Part shown: in pieces, positions 44,332-55,399 of the stretch
Position numbering within the stretch: the first letter of the stretch is position 1
Layout: every line of letters starts with the position of its first letter
From: Strigamia acuminata
Taxonomy: Eukaryota > Arthropoda > Chilopoda > Geophilomorpha > Linotaeniidae
Direction of reading: 5' to 3'
Assembly (NCBI GenBank): GCA_949358305.1
Contig: OX442314.1
Location: 5,769,087-5,833,086, forward strand
Length of the DNA stretch: 64,000 nucleotides
The notes under the pieces: generated by a model
What the model was told of the DNA's origin: nothing
The model's input: the letters and a program-made list of their open reading frames with translations, nothing else
Databases searched by the model: none
Made by a program: the position numbers and the translations under genes

Positions 44332-45064
44332 TTTTTCTCTTTATCTTTCAAAAATAAAAAAAAAAGAAAAACAAAAAAAAAAAAAACCCAAAGTAATCCG
44401 GTGTAATCCCATCGTTACTTTAAAGAAAAATTTCATTTATGTTTTTATGTTTCTTTATTCTTAAATATTTTATGTTTTATGTTATTCGTTTTACATTTCT
44501 TATTTGTTCATTTCAAAATTGACTAAGTCCATTTCCAGTGAGGACAAAATTGCCCACTAGAGTGTGACACTTTTAATTGCATTTTCAAAACACCACGTGT
44601 TTAAAGTATTTATTTTCCCAATTTATTATTTCAACCTAGTTATATGTACCTATGTGTGTTTAGATTTGCATATGCTAAACTTTCTCATTGAAGATCAATG
44701 TTAAATTTGATTATTTCTTCTAGAACATTCATTTACGATCTTTCGTTAACTTCCAATTCCCCACACTAGAGTTCGTCGTTCTATTGAAACAGTTACGACT
44801 ATAATCTCAAACACCCACACTTCATATCCATGTGCTTTTATGACACCTGTAAGAGAAAGTTCTCGAAGCGTTTGACACTCGTGCATTTTTTCTCCCTTGG
44901 ATTAACATCATGTGTTGAATCTTGTGTGTTATGTTTTGTGCGCGTTCATAATTTGCGCAATTCTAATTGTAAGTAACGTTTGTGATATGTTCATTGTTTC
45001 AATTTGTGTATATAACCCCAATGATTGAAATCAATTAGGCACACTTACATCTAGTTGAGACAAC
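44332..45064 (+). other. Spacer between B pol and ORF3
   Basis: AT-rich, poly(A)-like tracts near 44350-44390, no gene. A possible splice acceptor (CACTTACATCTAG) ends 11 bases before the ORF3 ATG. Confidence 0.5.
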
Positions 45065-47890
45065 ATGGCCGACAAACATGTGTGTCGTTGCAAGGAGGAT
45101 TTCCCGGGCGAACCTTATCCGAAGAACTTTGCCGAACCGCCGCTCCACGCAGTCGGGCCGCCCAAATTTCCATGCTGGCATCCGAACGACCCCCGTGAAC
45201 ACAGCTTTCCAAACTTTGAGATATGCCCGGTTTGTTCCGGATACGGGTACGAATTGGTTGTTTCGGGCGTGGATAAGACTTGCCGAGCGTGTGACGAACG
45301 GGGTGATCTTCGACGCGGATTTCATCGTGTGTGGATGCGCCAGATTTATGGCTGGTGCCTCTTTCGGCGTGTCCAGGACAAGGTGTATCTGATCGGAGTA
45401 GAGTTTCCACAATTTCGGCCACCAAACGGGACACCGGCCATGGTACAAAGGTTCCGCGCCGGCCATTTTAAATATTGGCATCGACTCCAGCGAGAGGCAA
45501 GGCAGGCGAGAATTGTGCCTAGGAGCTGGATATACCCGACAGCTGAATTAATGCGCGTTACATTTGCGCAAGTGCCAAATTTGCTCGCCGACGAAATCGC
45601 CGGTTTGGACCCGATGGACCAGGAACAGCGGGAGGTGGACGAAGCGCAACCGACGTTGCCCCAATTCTTCCACAGTTTCCCTGGGACCGATGCAAGTCTT
45701 CAAGAGCAGATCAGCATTGCTTTGGAGTCGTTAGGAGACCTTAACACGATCGATGACAACTCCGACACCGCGCTGCCATATTTCTACCAGCGCAAACCAC
45801 CGTGCTCCATCAATCGAAATCCAAATCGAGAGCAACAATTAGCCATCAAGGTGCGCAACACTTTGGCAACCTCGTCGTCGGCGCTCCCGCACGATCCAAC
45901 TCGCGACACGGAGACGGAACAATTCGTGCCCAGACCTTCGGCCGAGACGATCGCCAAAGCAACCGAAAAGATGGCGACACTCACCATTACCACCAAAGAG
46001 GACACCGAAAGTTTGTACTCTAATTCCACTGTGTCTAATGTTGAATTTTCAACTCCACCAACAGAAATGGCGCTACGACCAGTGCCACAACTGCAGTTCA
46101 TTCCCGAATCACCAGTGTTAGCGGACGATTCTGCGCAAGAAACATTGCGCAAAGAGAGCATGGACGATTCTCAACAATCCATTGCCGCCGCTAGACTTCC
46201 AGAATTCGATGCACAATCTACAATGAGTGTGACCCCGTCGATTCTGGACATCACGAACGAAATTCGTGGCAGTGTTCCCACCGCTAAAATCAGTGACGTC
46301 CGCAGACTTGAACGAAAGATGATTGACATTCGGGATATCGACATTCCATCTGCCAAATTTGATTCTTCTCGTCTGCGCGATCCCCGCGCTGTCATCCACA
46401 AGCCTCACGGACCGCCACTGAGCGCTAGACTGACACCAGCCGTGAAAGCGCAATTATCAGCGTCAACACCAAATTCATCAATTTCTAACCCCGATACTGA
46501 CAATTCAAATATTAATGAAAATTTATCTGCCGATCTTTTCCCAGCTTCGACTATTTCCGTTGCCTCGGCTGATGTACTTTCACAAACTTACACGATCTCG
46601 CCAATTGCACCAGCAATCGAAGTTCCATCATGTCAACAGGTAAAACTTTCAAAAGTTCCGACTTTGCCAGTGACGCCGATTACTTATGCGCAATTCCCTG
46701 GGCGCAACGTAAACACAACAACGTCGTCGGGCGCCAACTTTAATATGTCCACCACAACGGCTACCACCGCGAGGATTCCAGTAACGTCGACTCTCGTTTC
46801 GGACTCATCATCTTACCGATCCCGACTCGACTGCGCAATCCCAAATATCGGACCTGGACTTTCATTCAAAAGGGTCGCGTCGCGATGTGAGTTGGCCTAT
46901 GATAAGTATGGAGTAACTCAAAAGCCCGTCAATTCGTTGGAAGTCGTAGAGGAATTCTTGCGAAAATTCGAGGTCCAGATCTCCATCAAGGGACCTGGAA
47001 TTTCCCAGACCCGCTTCCAAATTCCATGGAAAGCTTGGAATACTTTGATCACTTTCATGTTGGTAGAAGATTTTAGCGTCTACCAGGGAGACTTTCGTGT
47101 GACTCAAAAAGAAATGATGGACAGACGGCCCCACATTGCACGACAGGTTGAAAAACGAATGTCCGAGTGTAGTACGTACGACTCCGAGACGGCCGTTGAG
47201 ATCCTGATATGGACACTTCATCGTGAGATCTCCGTCTATCTTTACAAAGTCCAGGACACCAGGGACTATCACAACATGATGGAGGAGAAGAGACGCCAAG
47301 AGCGGGACGCGGAATACGAATTGGAAAAAACCCGAGTTGCAGAAGCCCACCGCCAAGCAGCCGAACGCGAAGCTCGTGAGCAAGCAGAGAAAGAGGAAGA
47401 AAAGAGACGGTCGGATGAATTGCGCCTTCAAGAATTGCGCAATCTGATGACGGATTCAGGTTTTTACCCGATGACAGCCCCATCTATTCCACCGGCCCAA
47501 GGATCGCAAATTTGGGATGACACGCCACCTCGCATCACCCTGGAGCTGCTCCCCAGTTTGTTGCCACCAGCTGCGGTCGAGTGCAATTTTGCAAATGCAA
47601 ATGGACCGTGCCTCCAATTTGGGATGTCTGCCGCATCTGTCCGACAACTTTTCCAATCCCTCGCATCTGCGGATCTACGCATGAGTCCGGAAGAGGCTAA
47701 ACCACTCCTCAATTCGCTGTATCGCCGATACGGAGAACTCTTCTTGGACCATTGTAAGAATGAGATTAACCGGCAGGGTGCCACCAACTACCGAGATGCA
47801 ATGAGAGTTGTGGTCAACGTGGCGTTAAATATGATAAAATCATTTCGAATGCCAACACCTTACCGAGCCTTGTCAGGTAACTCTCAATAA
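45065..47890 (+). CDS. B ORF3, large zinc-ribbon protein of unknown function
   Basis: 941 residues from ATG 45065 (GACAACATGG context). The N-terminal 130 residues hold cysteine pairs: CRC near residue 8, then CPVCSGYGYE near 53 and CRACDERG near 75, spaced like a CxxCxGxG zinc ribbon, followed by a conserved-looking WCLFRRVQDKVYLIG segment. The middle (about 200-600) is Ser/Thr/Pro-rich and probably disordered. The C-terminal third is more ordered, with a highly charged coiled coil at about 739-795 (RRQERDAEYELEK...), then a structured tail. No signal peptide or membrane segment. It has the same place and a similar cysteine cluster as A2 ORF3. I do not recognise the family; it is not an envelope protein. 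Confidence 0.85.
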   Translation: MADKHVCRCKEDFPGEPYPKNFAEPPLHAVGPPKFPCWHPNDPREHSFPNFEICPVCSGYGYELVVSGVDKTCRACDERGDLRRGFHRVWMRQIYGWCLFRRVQDKVYLIGVEFPQFRPPNGTPAMVQRFRAGHFKYWHRLQREARQARIVPRSWIYPTAELMRVTFAQVPNLLADEIAGLDPMDQEQREVDEAQPTLPQFFHSFPGTDASLQEQISIALESLGDLNTIDDNSDTALPYFYQRKPPCSINRNPNREQQLAIKVRNTLATSSSALPHDPTRDTETEQFVPRPSAETIAKATEKMATLTITTKEDTESLYSNSTVSNVEFSTPPTEMALRPVPQLQFIPESPVLADDSAQETLRKESMDDSQQSIAAARLPEFDAQSTMSVTPSILDITNEIRGSVPTAKISDVRRLERKMIDIRDIDIPSAKFDSSRLRDPRAVIHKPHGPPLSARLTPAVKAQLSASTPNSSISNPDTDNSNINENLSADLFPASTISVASADVLSQTYTISPIAPAIEVPSCQQVKLSKVPTLPVTPITYAQFPGRNVNTTTSSGANFNMSTTTATTARIPVTSTLVSDSSSYRSRLDCAIPNIGPGLSFKRVASRCELAYDKYGVTQKPVNSLEVVEEFLRKFEVQISIKGPGISQTRFQIPWKAWNTLITFMLVEDFSVYQGDFRVTQKEMMDRRPHIARQVEKRMSECSTYDSETAVEILIWTLHREISVYLYKVQDTRDYHNMMEEKRRQERDAEYELEKTRVAEAHRQAAEREAREQAEKEEEKRRSDELRLQELRNLMTDSGFYPMTAPSIPPAQGSQIWDDTPPRITLELLPSLLPPAAVECNFANANGPCLQFGMSAASVRQLFQSLASADLRMSPEEAKPLLNSLYRRYGELFLDHCKNEINRQGATNYRDAMRVVVNVALNMIKSFRMPTPYRALSGNSQ

Positions 47891-48652
47891 ACAATAACAA
47901 TTTCATTAACATAGATATTCTACGGGACAACAACATCGTCACTCGGAAAACCGTAGAACTACCCATTATGCGCCACAATTCTCTTTGCGCAATTTAAACC
48001 AACAAATCACCACCAAAATTGTATTTCATCACTTCTACTCGTTCAACGATGTGCGAATACTTCCTTACAGCGCCCGTGTAAAATTCCTCAACTGAGTTAC
48101 GGAACTGGTTTTATTCTCATCCTCACCTATGAGTTAGAAGTAAAGTGTATTTCATCTCAGCTATCCGTTCAGTGACCCGAGAGCAACTCCTTATAGCGCC
48201 CGCCTAAAATTTCTCTACGGAGTTGCGGAACTGGTTTTGTTTCTCGCCACCATTGCGGATGCGAATGAAGTATTTCATCATAAAAATTCATCTCACACGT
48301 CCTAGAGCATCAATTTCTTATAGCGCCCTCCTAAAATTTCTCTACGGAGTTGAGGAACTGATTTTGTGTCCTGGCCGTTGTGTTTGTGTTTCTCATCATC
48401 ATCCTTTTGTGTTAAATGTTTTTCAACAAGTGTAGTATTCCACAAACTGCTGGAAACATTTATTGCGCAAATTTATCTGATCTTCATCACCACTGGATAA
48501 GTGCTCCAAAAGTGAAGTGTTAATTTTATTATGTTTATTTTTAAATACTTTAGCATGAACAGTTAGCCGAACAATTACGAGACTTTTATTTGCTATAGTG
48601 TTTTCTCCATTATTATTATTTTCATTATTATAATTTAATTATATTGTGATCT
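47891..48652 (+). other. B 3' untranslated region, first part
   Basis: Noncoding sequence after ORF3, containing three tandem units (next entry), cut by the insertion of D at 48653. Confidence 0.6.
48060..48372 (+). repeat. Three imperfect 126 bp tandem units in the B 3' region
   Basis: Units share TTAYAGCGCCC, then TAAAATTYCTCTACGGAGTT and GGAACTGRTTTT. Start points 48069, 48195 and 48322 give a period of 126-127 bp. Within each, CTCTACGGAGTTGCGGAACTG-like sequence could form a small hairpin. Unknown role. Confidence 0.8.
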
Positions 48653-50265
48653 TGTGACGGTTACACTGTCATGCATTTTGCTAGTTAAGACGTTTATTTT
48701 ACCCATAGATGGCGCTAGAACGATTTAGCGGAAATTTCGAAGTTTGATTTTTTTCAGTAATTAAAATATAAATTACTATTAATATTTTAGTCTGTCTCAA
48801 GTCTAAACAGTTGTTTAATATATTTTATGTTGTTTTAACTAGTTTACTACATAATTCTGTTGAATTATGTATAAATTTCACCCCTCGCCACCCACTGAAA
48901 GTTGGACTAATTCCGGATTACAGTCAAAAGACTTAATCCGAAATGTGTCCTGTGTATCCAGTTCCTGGAACGGACCTAGTAGAGGACTATGTCCTGGCTA
49001 TCCGCTTCCTAGAGCCTAGGATTGGAAGGATTAAGGTGACCAGTGATCCCATTGGATCGATGATCAGCCTATCGTCCAGTACGAGTATATATTCCCGTGT
49101 AAACCGGATATATCGCTCGCTCTCTTGTTGGTGTTCTGTTCCTGACGCCACTTGAACTGGGTCTGGTGGACTTAGGGCCACTTGGGTGAATTTAGTTCAT
49201 TTTGTTGTACTTAGGGACAATGGATAGCTGTAGCTATGGAAAGGTAACATTTATCAATTTAACATTTATTCTCAGAATTTCAGTACAGGCCGGATAAAGA
49301 AATACTTGATATTTAGTGTAAGAATCTAGAGTGGGTCGAAGATCCACAGACACACTCCCGCCTCTTCATGCCAACATTCCGTTGTAGAAATAAGTGTAGA
49401 ATCTAGAGTGGAATATTGCAATTTCACAGACGCATTATTTGGGTAATCGACGTGGAGTAATTTCCCGGTTACTCTCCCGCCAGTCAGAACCGAGTGGAGT
49501 AATTTCCCGGTTATTCTCCCGCCCGCCAGAACCGAGTGGAGTAATTTCCCGGTTACTCTCCCGCCAGTCAGAACCGAGTGGAGTAATTTCCCGGCGATGG
49601 CACAACCTTTCCTGCGAGAAACTGCTGATTCAATTCGCTGTTGGACGATGGAACATCTTAATTATTATTTTGATGTTGATTGCACTTGGGGCAAAAAATA
49701 GCTCGGCGCTATTTTAATTTATTCTTTATTTTTACAGTTATTTTATCCCGCTTCGTGAATATAATATCATGTGGAATTCTGTCGAATTTACATGAATATT
49801 TATTCAATTTATTTCGTCATGTTTATGACCGCGCTTTGCAATTATTATCCATATAATAATTACAAGTGTGACGACTGCAGAAAAGTCAACCGCACCTCTC
49901 GGATATAACCCACCCAAGCCTAACCATTACACACCTTTTTAGATCCAAACCAGAACCAGTTAGATGTCAAAACCATTCGAGTCCATATTCAGACGACATC
50001 TTTTACGTCCCGACAATAAGACCGATACACATTCTTGTAGTCTGACTGAAAACCGCAAGTGATATTATTATAGGGCTTTTGCCGACCGATTGTATAGTTT
50101 AACTTGCAGAATTTCGACCATTTGTCGGTCTAGTATTTATATAAATTCAAACCGGAATAAATTGTCATATGATTTGAGAAATCACAAGCCTCCGTATTTT
50201 ACACTTTCACACAAGTTCTCGCTCTAATTTTCTAGCAATTGTATCTCGCAAAGTCAATCGTCACA
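48653..50265 (+). repeat. D 5' LTR
   Basis: 1613 bp. A TATA-like sequence (GTATATATT) at about 49085-49093. Contains 3.4 copies of a 42 bp tandem (49452-49594, GTGGAGTAATTTCCCGGTTA...) whose length keeps a reading frame open; there is no reason to call a gene. Confidence 0.93.
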
Positions 50266-50267
50266 CG

Positions 50268-50285
50268 TGGAGGTTCTACCGAGAT
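50268..50285 (+). other. Primer binding site, tRNA-Gln (D)
   Basis: TGGAGGTTCTACCGAGAT two bases after the LTR, followed by AGGTTGC, which nearly matches the A leaders (AGGCTGC). Confidence 0.88.
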
Positions 50286-51345
50286 AGGTTGCATTATTAA
50301 AGTGAACTCTGTGATCAAAGTGTAAAATTTGAAAAAATGAATTTTTGATTATTTTACGTAGATATTATAATTAGAAAATTTCCGATTTTCTCTTGGTAAA
50401 AATACTGTGTGTTATTTATTCATTTCCAAAAATCCAAGTTATCTTTTGGAAATGACTAAGTTTAAATTTTTCGATTATTTTGATAACGCATTATAATCTA
50501 AAGATTTCGAATTTTCCAAGGAAATAATCTATTTTGACCGTCTTAAGTTTTCAAAAATATTCTTGGCATATTTTGAAAGTCTCGAAGCCATGAATTGCGA
50601 TCAAAAGATAGATTAACAATTTTGTTGGCTAAAAGACCAAAATATTTATTTTATTGTTCGGTTAGAATTTGACTATTTTGATAAATTCATTATAATTAGA
50701 AAATTCCGAGTTTTTTTAATAAAATCTACTTTTGTTTTGATCAAGTTCTCCGAAAATACATTGTTATATTTCGGAAATCTCGAAGTTAGGAATTTTAATC
50801 AAAAAAATTGATTAATAATTCTGTGGCTAAAAACTGGAAATAATAAAATACTTATTTTATTTTATTTAAGTTTGGTTAAAACTTGGCCAGTTATTCTACT
50901 GTTCTGTTAAAAGTTACGGATTTTAATCTTAATCCGTGACAAGTTAAGGAATGTGACAACGAGAACCAATCACGACGCAGTTTTGAACATGCCACCCAGA
51001 TTATGGATTACTGAGAATTCTGGATTAAATTCGTCAGAAATATCTCAGTACCACCAATCAATGCAGACTTTCTTAACAATAGAAAATACCGGAAACCAGT
51101 TGGACAAAGAAATCTTTTGCCACACTTGCTTTCTATCAGCGTGACCGTTCAGTTGTGCCTTGTGGTCAGTGCCTTCCTGGACCATTCTTGACCGAAGACA
51201 AGACAGTTTTGACCGTAGCCACTTCAGTTTAGCAGCCAAGGTTGTATAATTTCATTTTCCTTTTTAGTTTAAAAATTAAGCGTGTTTTATTTGATTCTAG
51301 TATTTGTTTAAATTTAATTTTTTTGTGTATTTCTCGTCGAGTATT
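50286..51345 (+). other. D untranslated leader
   Basis: About 1.06 kb, AT-rich with repeated TTTTGATTA/TTTTGATAA blocks. No gene seen. Length is like the A leaders. Confidence 0.6.
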
Positions 51346-53280
51346 ATGGCCCGTAGACCTGTAAGAGCACGTGGAGCACGTGGAGGTCGTGGAGCACGTA
51401 GACGTGGTAATATGCGTGAATCACCACGGGAAATTGTGGAGTCTGATCCAGAAAGTCAGGGGGACGAAATTGCGCCTAGAAACAATCCCAACCCTAATAG
51501 TTCTCGGACAGAACCACTTCCAGTCTCGCAAGATTTAGAAATTTACTGCCGTCATTTCCAATTGGAAGTGACGCAATTTTCAACTCTATACGAAGCGCAA
51601 CAATACACGGCGAATAATTGTCACGGAAGAATTCGTGCAATATCTCCCGATGTAGTTGTATCAAACGAGCAGAATATTTCGATAGATTTAACCGGTGCTC
51701 GTACACCAGCCGCTTACCGCTACCAGCAGTTGCCTGGATGGCGTATGAGTGTTGCACGCGAGGCAAATGAACAACCAAATCATGCGATTTCTGTTCAACC
51801 CGCGATTCAATTACCTGCTGCTTCTTGGAGAGCAAATTTGACGGACAGAGTGGAAAATCTTGGACACGAAGATTCTTCTGTTCCAATTTCTCATAATTTA
51901 CCTAGTGTGACGGTCGGAAATAATAATTTACCCGCTCACACTGGAAATTTGAATGAGTCATTTCGAGTTCCACAGCCTCTCCCACGAAGGGAAAATCTGA
52001 CTAATGTTCCAATCCAGCCAAGGGGGAGAAATGAACTTTCACAAAATTTTCAATCTCGCTCCCAATCCGATGGAGACTTTAGAAATTCTAGGAATTCCTA
52101 TCAGGCTCCAACAGGACATGCTCTGCCGGGAAACCGACAATTTCCCCGAGCACCTGGTGATCCCCGAGATTCCGACCCGAATTCGAGCAGTGACGACTCT
52201 CAAGCTGGTGGAGGGGGAAATTATCATAATAATAATTTCCACCAACGGAACCATTCCCGTTCTCCTCCGCCAAATGGACGACAGAATTTTAATAGACCAA
52301 ATTCTTCATCTAGGGCTCAAGGAGATCGTTCCACGCCAAATTCGAATTTGACATCTAATTTGTCAAATGAAGATTTAAGACAAATAATTCAAGGCTTAGC
52401 TAGCCAAAGTCGAGACTCTAATTTAAACCAAAAATTCGGGAAAGGAATAGAGATTCCTATTTTCGATGGAAAACAATCCGAAGTTACTCGCTTTTTAGAC
52501 ATTGTAAAAGCTGTAGCTTCAGGGAAAGGCATTCCACTAGACGAAATGGTACACCAAGCTGTACCAGGTCGCCTATTAGGACATGCGCAACGATGGTTTC
52601 ATCAACAACGCCACACATTTATTAATTGGCGAGTGTTTGAAACCCTGTTTCTCGAGCGATTCGATTTAGTACCTCTTACGAGATCTAGACGCTTAACTAA
52701 TGTGAAGCAACGAGCGGACGAGTCACTGTATTGTTTCCTCTTGCGATTTACCCAAGAACAAGGGGAAATACCACGTGGAGATAGAGCAGGACTTGAAAGC
52801 CTTTTCAATAATCTGACACAAGAAAGTTTTGCATTATTAATGGCACAAGGACTATATGGTGACTACACAGTCGATGATATTTTGCAATATGTCGGCTTGA
52901 ATCGCTGCATGTTCGAGAATTCAGCACAACTAGCAGCAGACCTCGAGTATGATAATCAAGAAGATAATCCTGCTCCAAAAGCCAACGAAAAATCTAAGAT
53001 TTTTCCATCACTTCGCTTAACTCGAGCTGAAGATGAGGTTAAAGAAGAAAATGAGTCAGAAAATGACGAATCAACTAATGACAATAGGGTTGATCGATCA
53101 TTCACGACACAGTACGAAAATACGACAGGGAAATGCTTTTATTGTCACAAGCCCGGACATTTCAAAAAAGAATGTCCAGCTCTGGCTAAAAAATTAGCCA
53201 GGAAAGCAGATTCAGCAAATCCAAATAAAAGATTTAACCAATCTGCCCTTAGCTCAGACTCTAATAAGAGACCTAAATAA
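51346..53280 (+). CDS. gag: D gag, intact
   Basis: 644 residues from ATG 51346. The N-terminus is Arg/Gly-rich (ARGARGGRGARRRG). A disordered Asn/Ser/Pro-rich middle follows. The gag core starts near 52440 (IEIPIFDGKQSEVTRFLDIV, AQRWFHQQRHTFINW, FLERFDLV), and one zinc knuckle CFYCHKPGHFKKEC lies near 53134-53175. The core aligns in layout with A gag (IPVFSGKAEESERFL, HGWFHERR), so D is an A relative that kept its own distinct gag. The stop at 53278 is not followed by any pol frame, and no frameshift heptamer is seen. Being the only ORF and undamaged suggests that Gag is needed in cis for packaging. Confidence 0.93.
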   Translation: MARRPVRARGARGGRGARRRGNMRESPREIVESDPESQGDEIAPRNNPNPNSSRTEPLPVSQDLEIYCRHFQLEVTQFSTLYEAQQYTANNCHGRIRAISPDVVVSNEQNISIDLTGARTPAAYRYQQLPGWRMSVAREANEQPNHAISVQPAIQLPAASWRANLTDRVENLGHEDSSVPISHNLPSVTVGNNNLPAHTGNLNESFRVPQPLPRRENLTNVPIQPRGRNELSQNFQSRSQSDGDFRNSRNSYQAPTGHALPGNRQFPRAPGDPRDSDPNSSSDDSQAGGGGNYHNNNFHQRNHSRSPPPNGRQNFNRPNSSSRAQGDRSTPNSNLTSNLSNEDLRQIIQGLASQSRDSNLNQKFGKGIEIPIFDGKQSEVTRFLDIVKAVASGKGIPLDEMVHQAVPGRLLGHAQRWFHQQRHTFINWRVFETLFLERFDLVPLTRSRRLTNVKQRADESLYCFLLRFTQEQGEIPRGDRAGLESLFNNLTQESFALLMAQGLYGDYTVDDILQYVGLNRCMFENSAQLAADLEYDNQEDNPAPKANEKSKIFPSLRLTRAEDEVKEENESENDESTNDNRVDRSFTTQYENTTGKCFYCHKPGHFKKECPALAKKLARKADSANPNKRFNQSALSSDSNKRPK

Positions 53281-53770
53281 AATAGGGTTAGATGGATTTA
53301 TGTAGATATATACGAAAATTTTAACATGTGTTAATTCTTTTGAATTATCTGTGCGAGTTGTTCCTTATTGGAATTTATGTATTCTTAATTATGGAACTCT
53401 TTTAACTCGTAACAGGTTTATTTGCGTGAATTACATTTCAAAAAGAAATTGTCATTTCATAGGTAAAATAATTTGTCAAACTTTATTAATCATTTATGAT
53501 ACAAATTTTGATATTATTTAAGTTTATCTTCTTCTCTGGTATAGATATAAGTCCATTCTATAAAAGAGATTAGGATTTGAGTTTATTTTATTGAAATTGT
53601 TTTTTAATAAATAATTCTGAAACATTTTTTGATTAAGGTTGAGATTTATTTTAATATAAATAGGTTTTACTTACCTAGGATTGAAGCTCTTATGTTCCAG
53701 ATGCCAGTGTAACCCTAATCTTGTAAGATATATATTAAATAGTATGCAAATATTTCATATTAGCATATAT
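53281..53770 (+). other. D 3' untranslated region
   Basis: About 490 bp AT-rich sequence where pol would be expected; nothing pol-like in any frame. Confidence 0.75.
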
Positions 53771-53782
53771 TTAAGGGGGATG
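53771..53782 (+). other. Polypurine tract of D
   Basis: TTAAGGGGGATG directly before the 3' LTR. Confidence 0.8.
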
Positions 53783-55395
53783 TGTGACGGTTACACTGTC
53801 ATGCATTTTGCTAGTTAAGACGTTTATTTTACCCATAGATGGCGCTAGAACGATTTAGCGGAAATTTCGAAGTTTGATTTTTTTCAGTAATTAAAATATA
53901 AATTACTATTAATATTTTAGTCTGTCTCAAGTCTAAACAGTTGTTTAATATATTTTATGTTGTTTTAACTAGTTTACTACATAATTCTGTTGAATTATGT
54001 ATAAATTTCACCCCTCGCCACCCACTGAAAGTTGGACTAATTCCGGATTACAGTCAAAAGACTTAATCCGAAATGTGTCCTGTGTATCCAGTTCCTGGAA
54101 CGGACCTAGTAGAGGACTATGTCCTGGCTATCCGCTTCCTAGAGCCTAGGATTGGAAGGATTAAGGTGACCAGTGATCCCATTGGATCGATGATCAGCCT
54201 ATCGTCCAGTACGAGTATATATTCCCGTGTAAACCGGATATATCGCTCGCTCTCTTGTTGGTGTTCTGTTCCTGACGCCACTTGAACTGGGTCTGGTGGA
54301 CTTAGGGCCACTTGGGTGAATTTAGTTCATTTTGTTGTACTTAGGGACAATGGATAGCTGTAGCTATGGAAAGGTAACATTTATCAATTTAACATTTATT
54401 CTCAGAATTTCAGTACAGGCCGGATAAAGAAATACTTGATATTTAGTGTAAGAATCTAGAGTGGGTCGAAGATCCACAGACACACTCCCGCCTCTTCATG
54501 CCAACATTCCGTTGTAGAAATAAGTGTAGAATCTAGAGTGGAATATTGCAATTTCACAGACGCATTATTTGGGTAATCGACGTGGAGTAATTTCCCGGTT
54601 ACTCTCCCGCCAGTCAGAACCGAGTGGAGTAATTTCCCGGTTATTCTCCCGCCCGCCAGAACCGAGTGGAGTAATTTCCCGGTTACTCTCCCGCCAGTCA
54701 GAACCGAGTGGAGTAATTTCCCGGCGATGGCACAACCTTTCCTGCGAGAAACTGCTGATTCAATTCGCTGTTGGACGATGGAACATCTTAATTATTATTT
54801 TGATGTTGATTGCACTTGGGGCAAAAAATAGCTCGGCGCTATTTTAATTTATTCTTTATTTTTACAGTTATTTTATCCCGCTTCGTGAATATAATATCAT
54901 GTGGAATTCTATCGAATTTACATGAATATTTATTCAATTTATTTCGTCATGTTTATGACCGCGCTTTGCAATTATTATCCATATAATAATTACAAGTGTG
55001 ACGACTGCAGAAAAGTCAACCGCACCTCTCGGATATAACCCACCCAAGCCTAACCATTACACACCTTTTTAGATCCAAACCAGAACCAGTTAGATGTCGA
55101 AACCATTCGAGTCCATATTCAGACGACATCTTTTACGTCCCGACAATAAGACCGATACACATTCTTGTAGTCTGACTGAAAACCGCAAGTGATATTATTA
55201 TAGGGCTTTTGCCGACCGATTGTATAGTTTAACTTGCAGAATTTCGACCATTTGTCGGTCTAGTATTTATATAAATTCAAACCGGAATAAATTGTCATAT
55301 GATTTGAGAAATCACAAGCCTCCGTATTTTACACTTTCACACAAGTTCTCGCTCTAATTTTCTAGCAATTGTATCTCGCAAAGTCAATCGTCACA
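53783..55395 (+). repeat. D 3' LTR
   Basis: 1613 bp, near-identical to the 5' LTR. Visible differences: one base near 54911 (CTATCG against CTGTCG) and one near 55099 (GTCGAAAC against GTCAAAAC). The 42 bp tandem is at 54582-54724. Confidence 0.95.
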
Positions 55396-55399
55396 ATCT

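Larger units (their letters stand above)
48653..55395 (+). mobile_element. Gag-only LTR retrotransposon D (non-autonomous)
   Basis: 6743 bp with two 1613 bp LTRs (48653-50265 and 53783-55395) that differ at only about two sites, and a perfect 4 bp duplication ATCT (48649-48652 and 55396-55399). It has a primer site, leader, one intact gag and a polypurine tract, but no protease, RT, RNase H or integrase sequence in its 3.5 kb interior. LTR ends (TGTGACGGTTAC / AATCGTCACA) and tRNA-Gln primer site match the A family. It inserted recently into B. Confidence 0.95.

Noticed and set aside
45065-47890. B ORF3 as an envelope glycoprotein
   Set aside because: No signal peptide, fusion peptide, furin site or membrane anchor; cysteines form a cytosolic-type zinc ribbon.
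49439-49717. 92-codon ORF with 14-residue repeats in the D LTRs
   Set aside because: Produced by a 42 bp tandem within an LTR; the second copy at 54569 is the same LTR sequence, not independent support.
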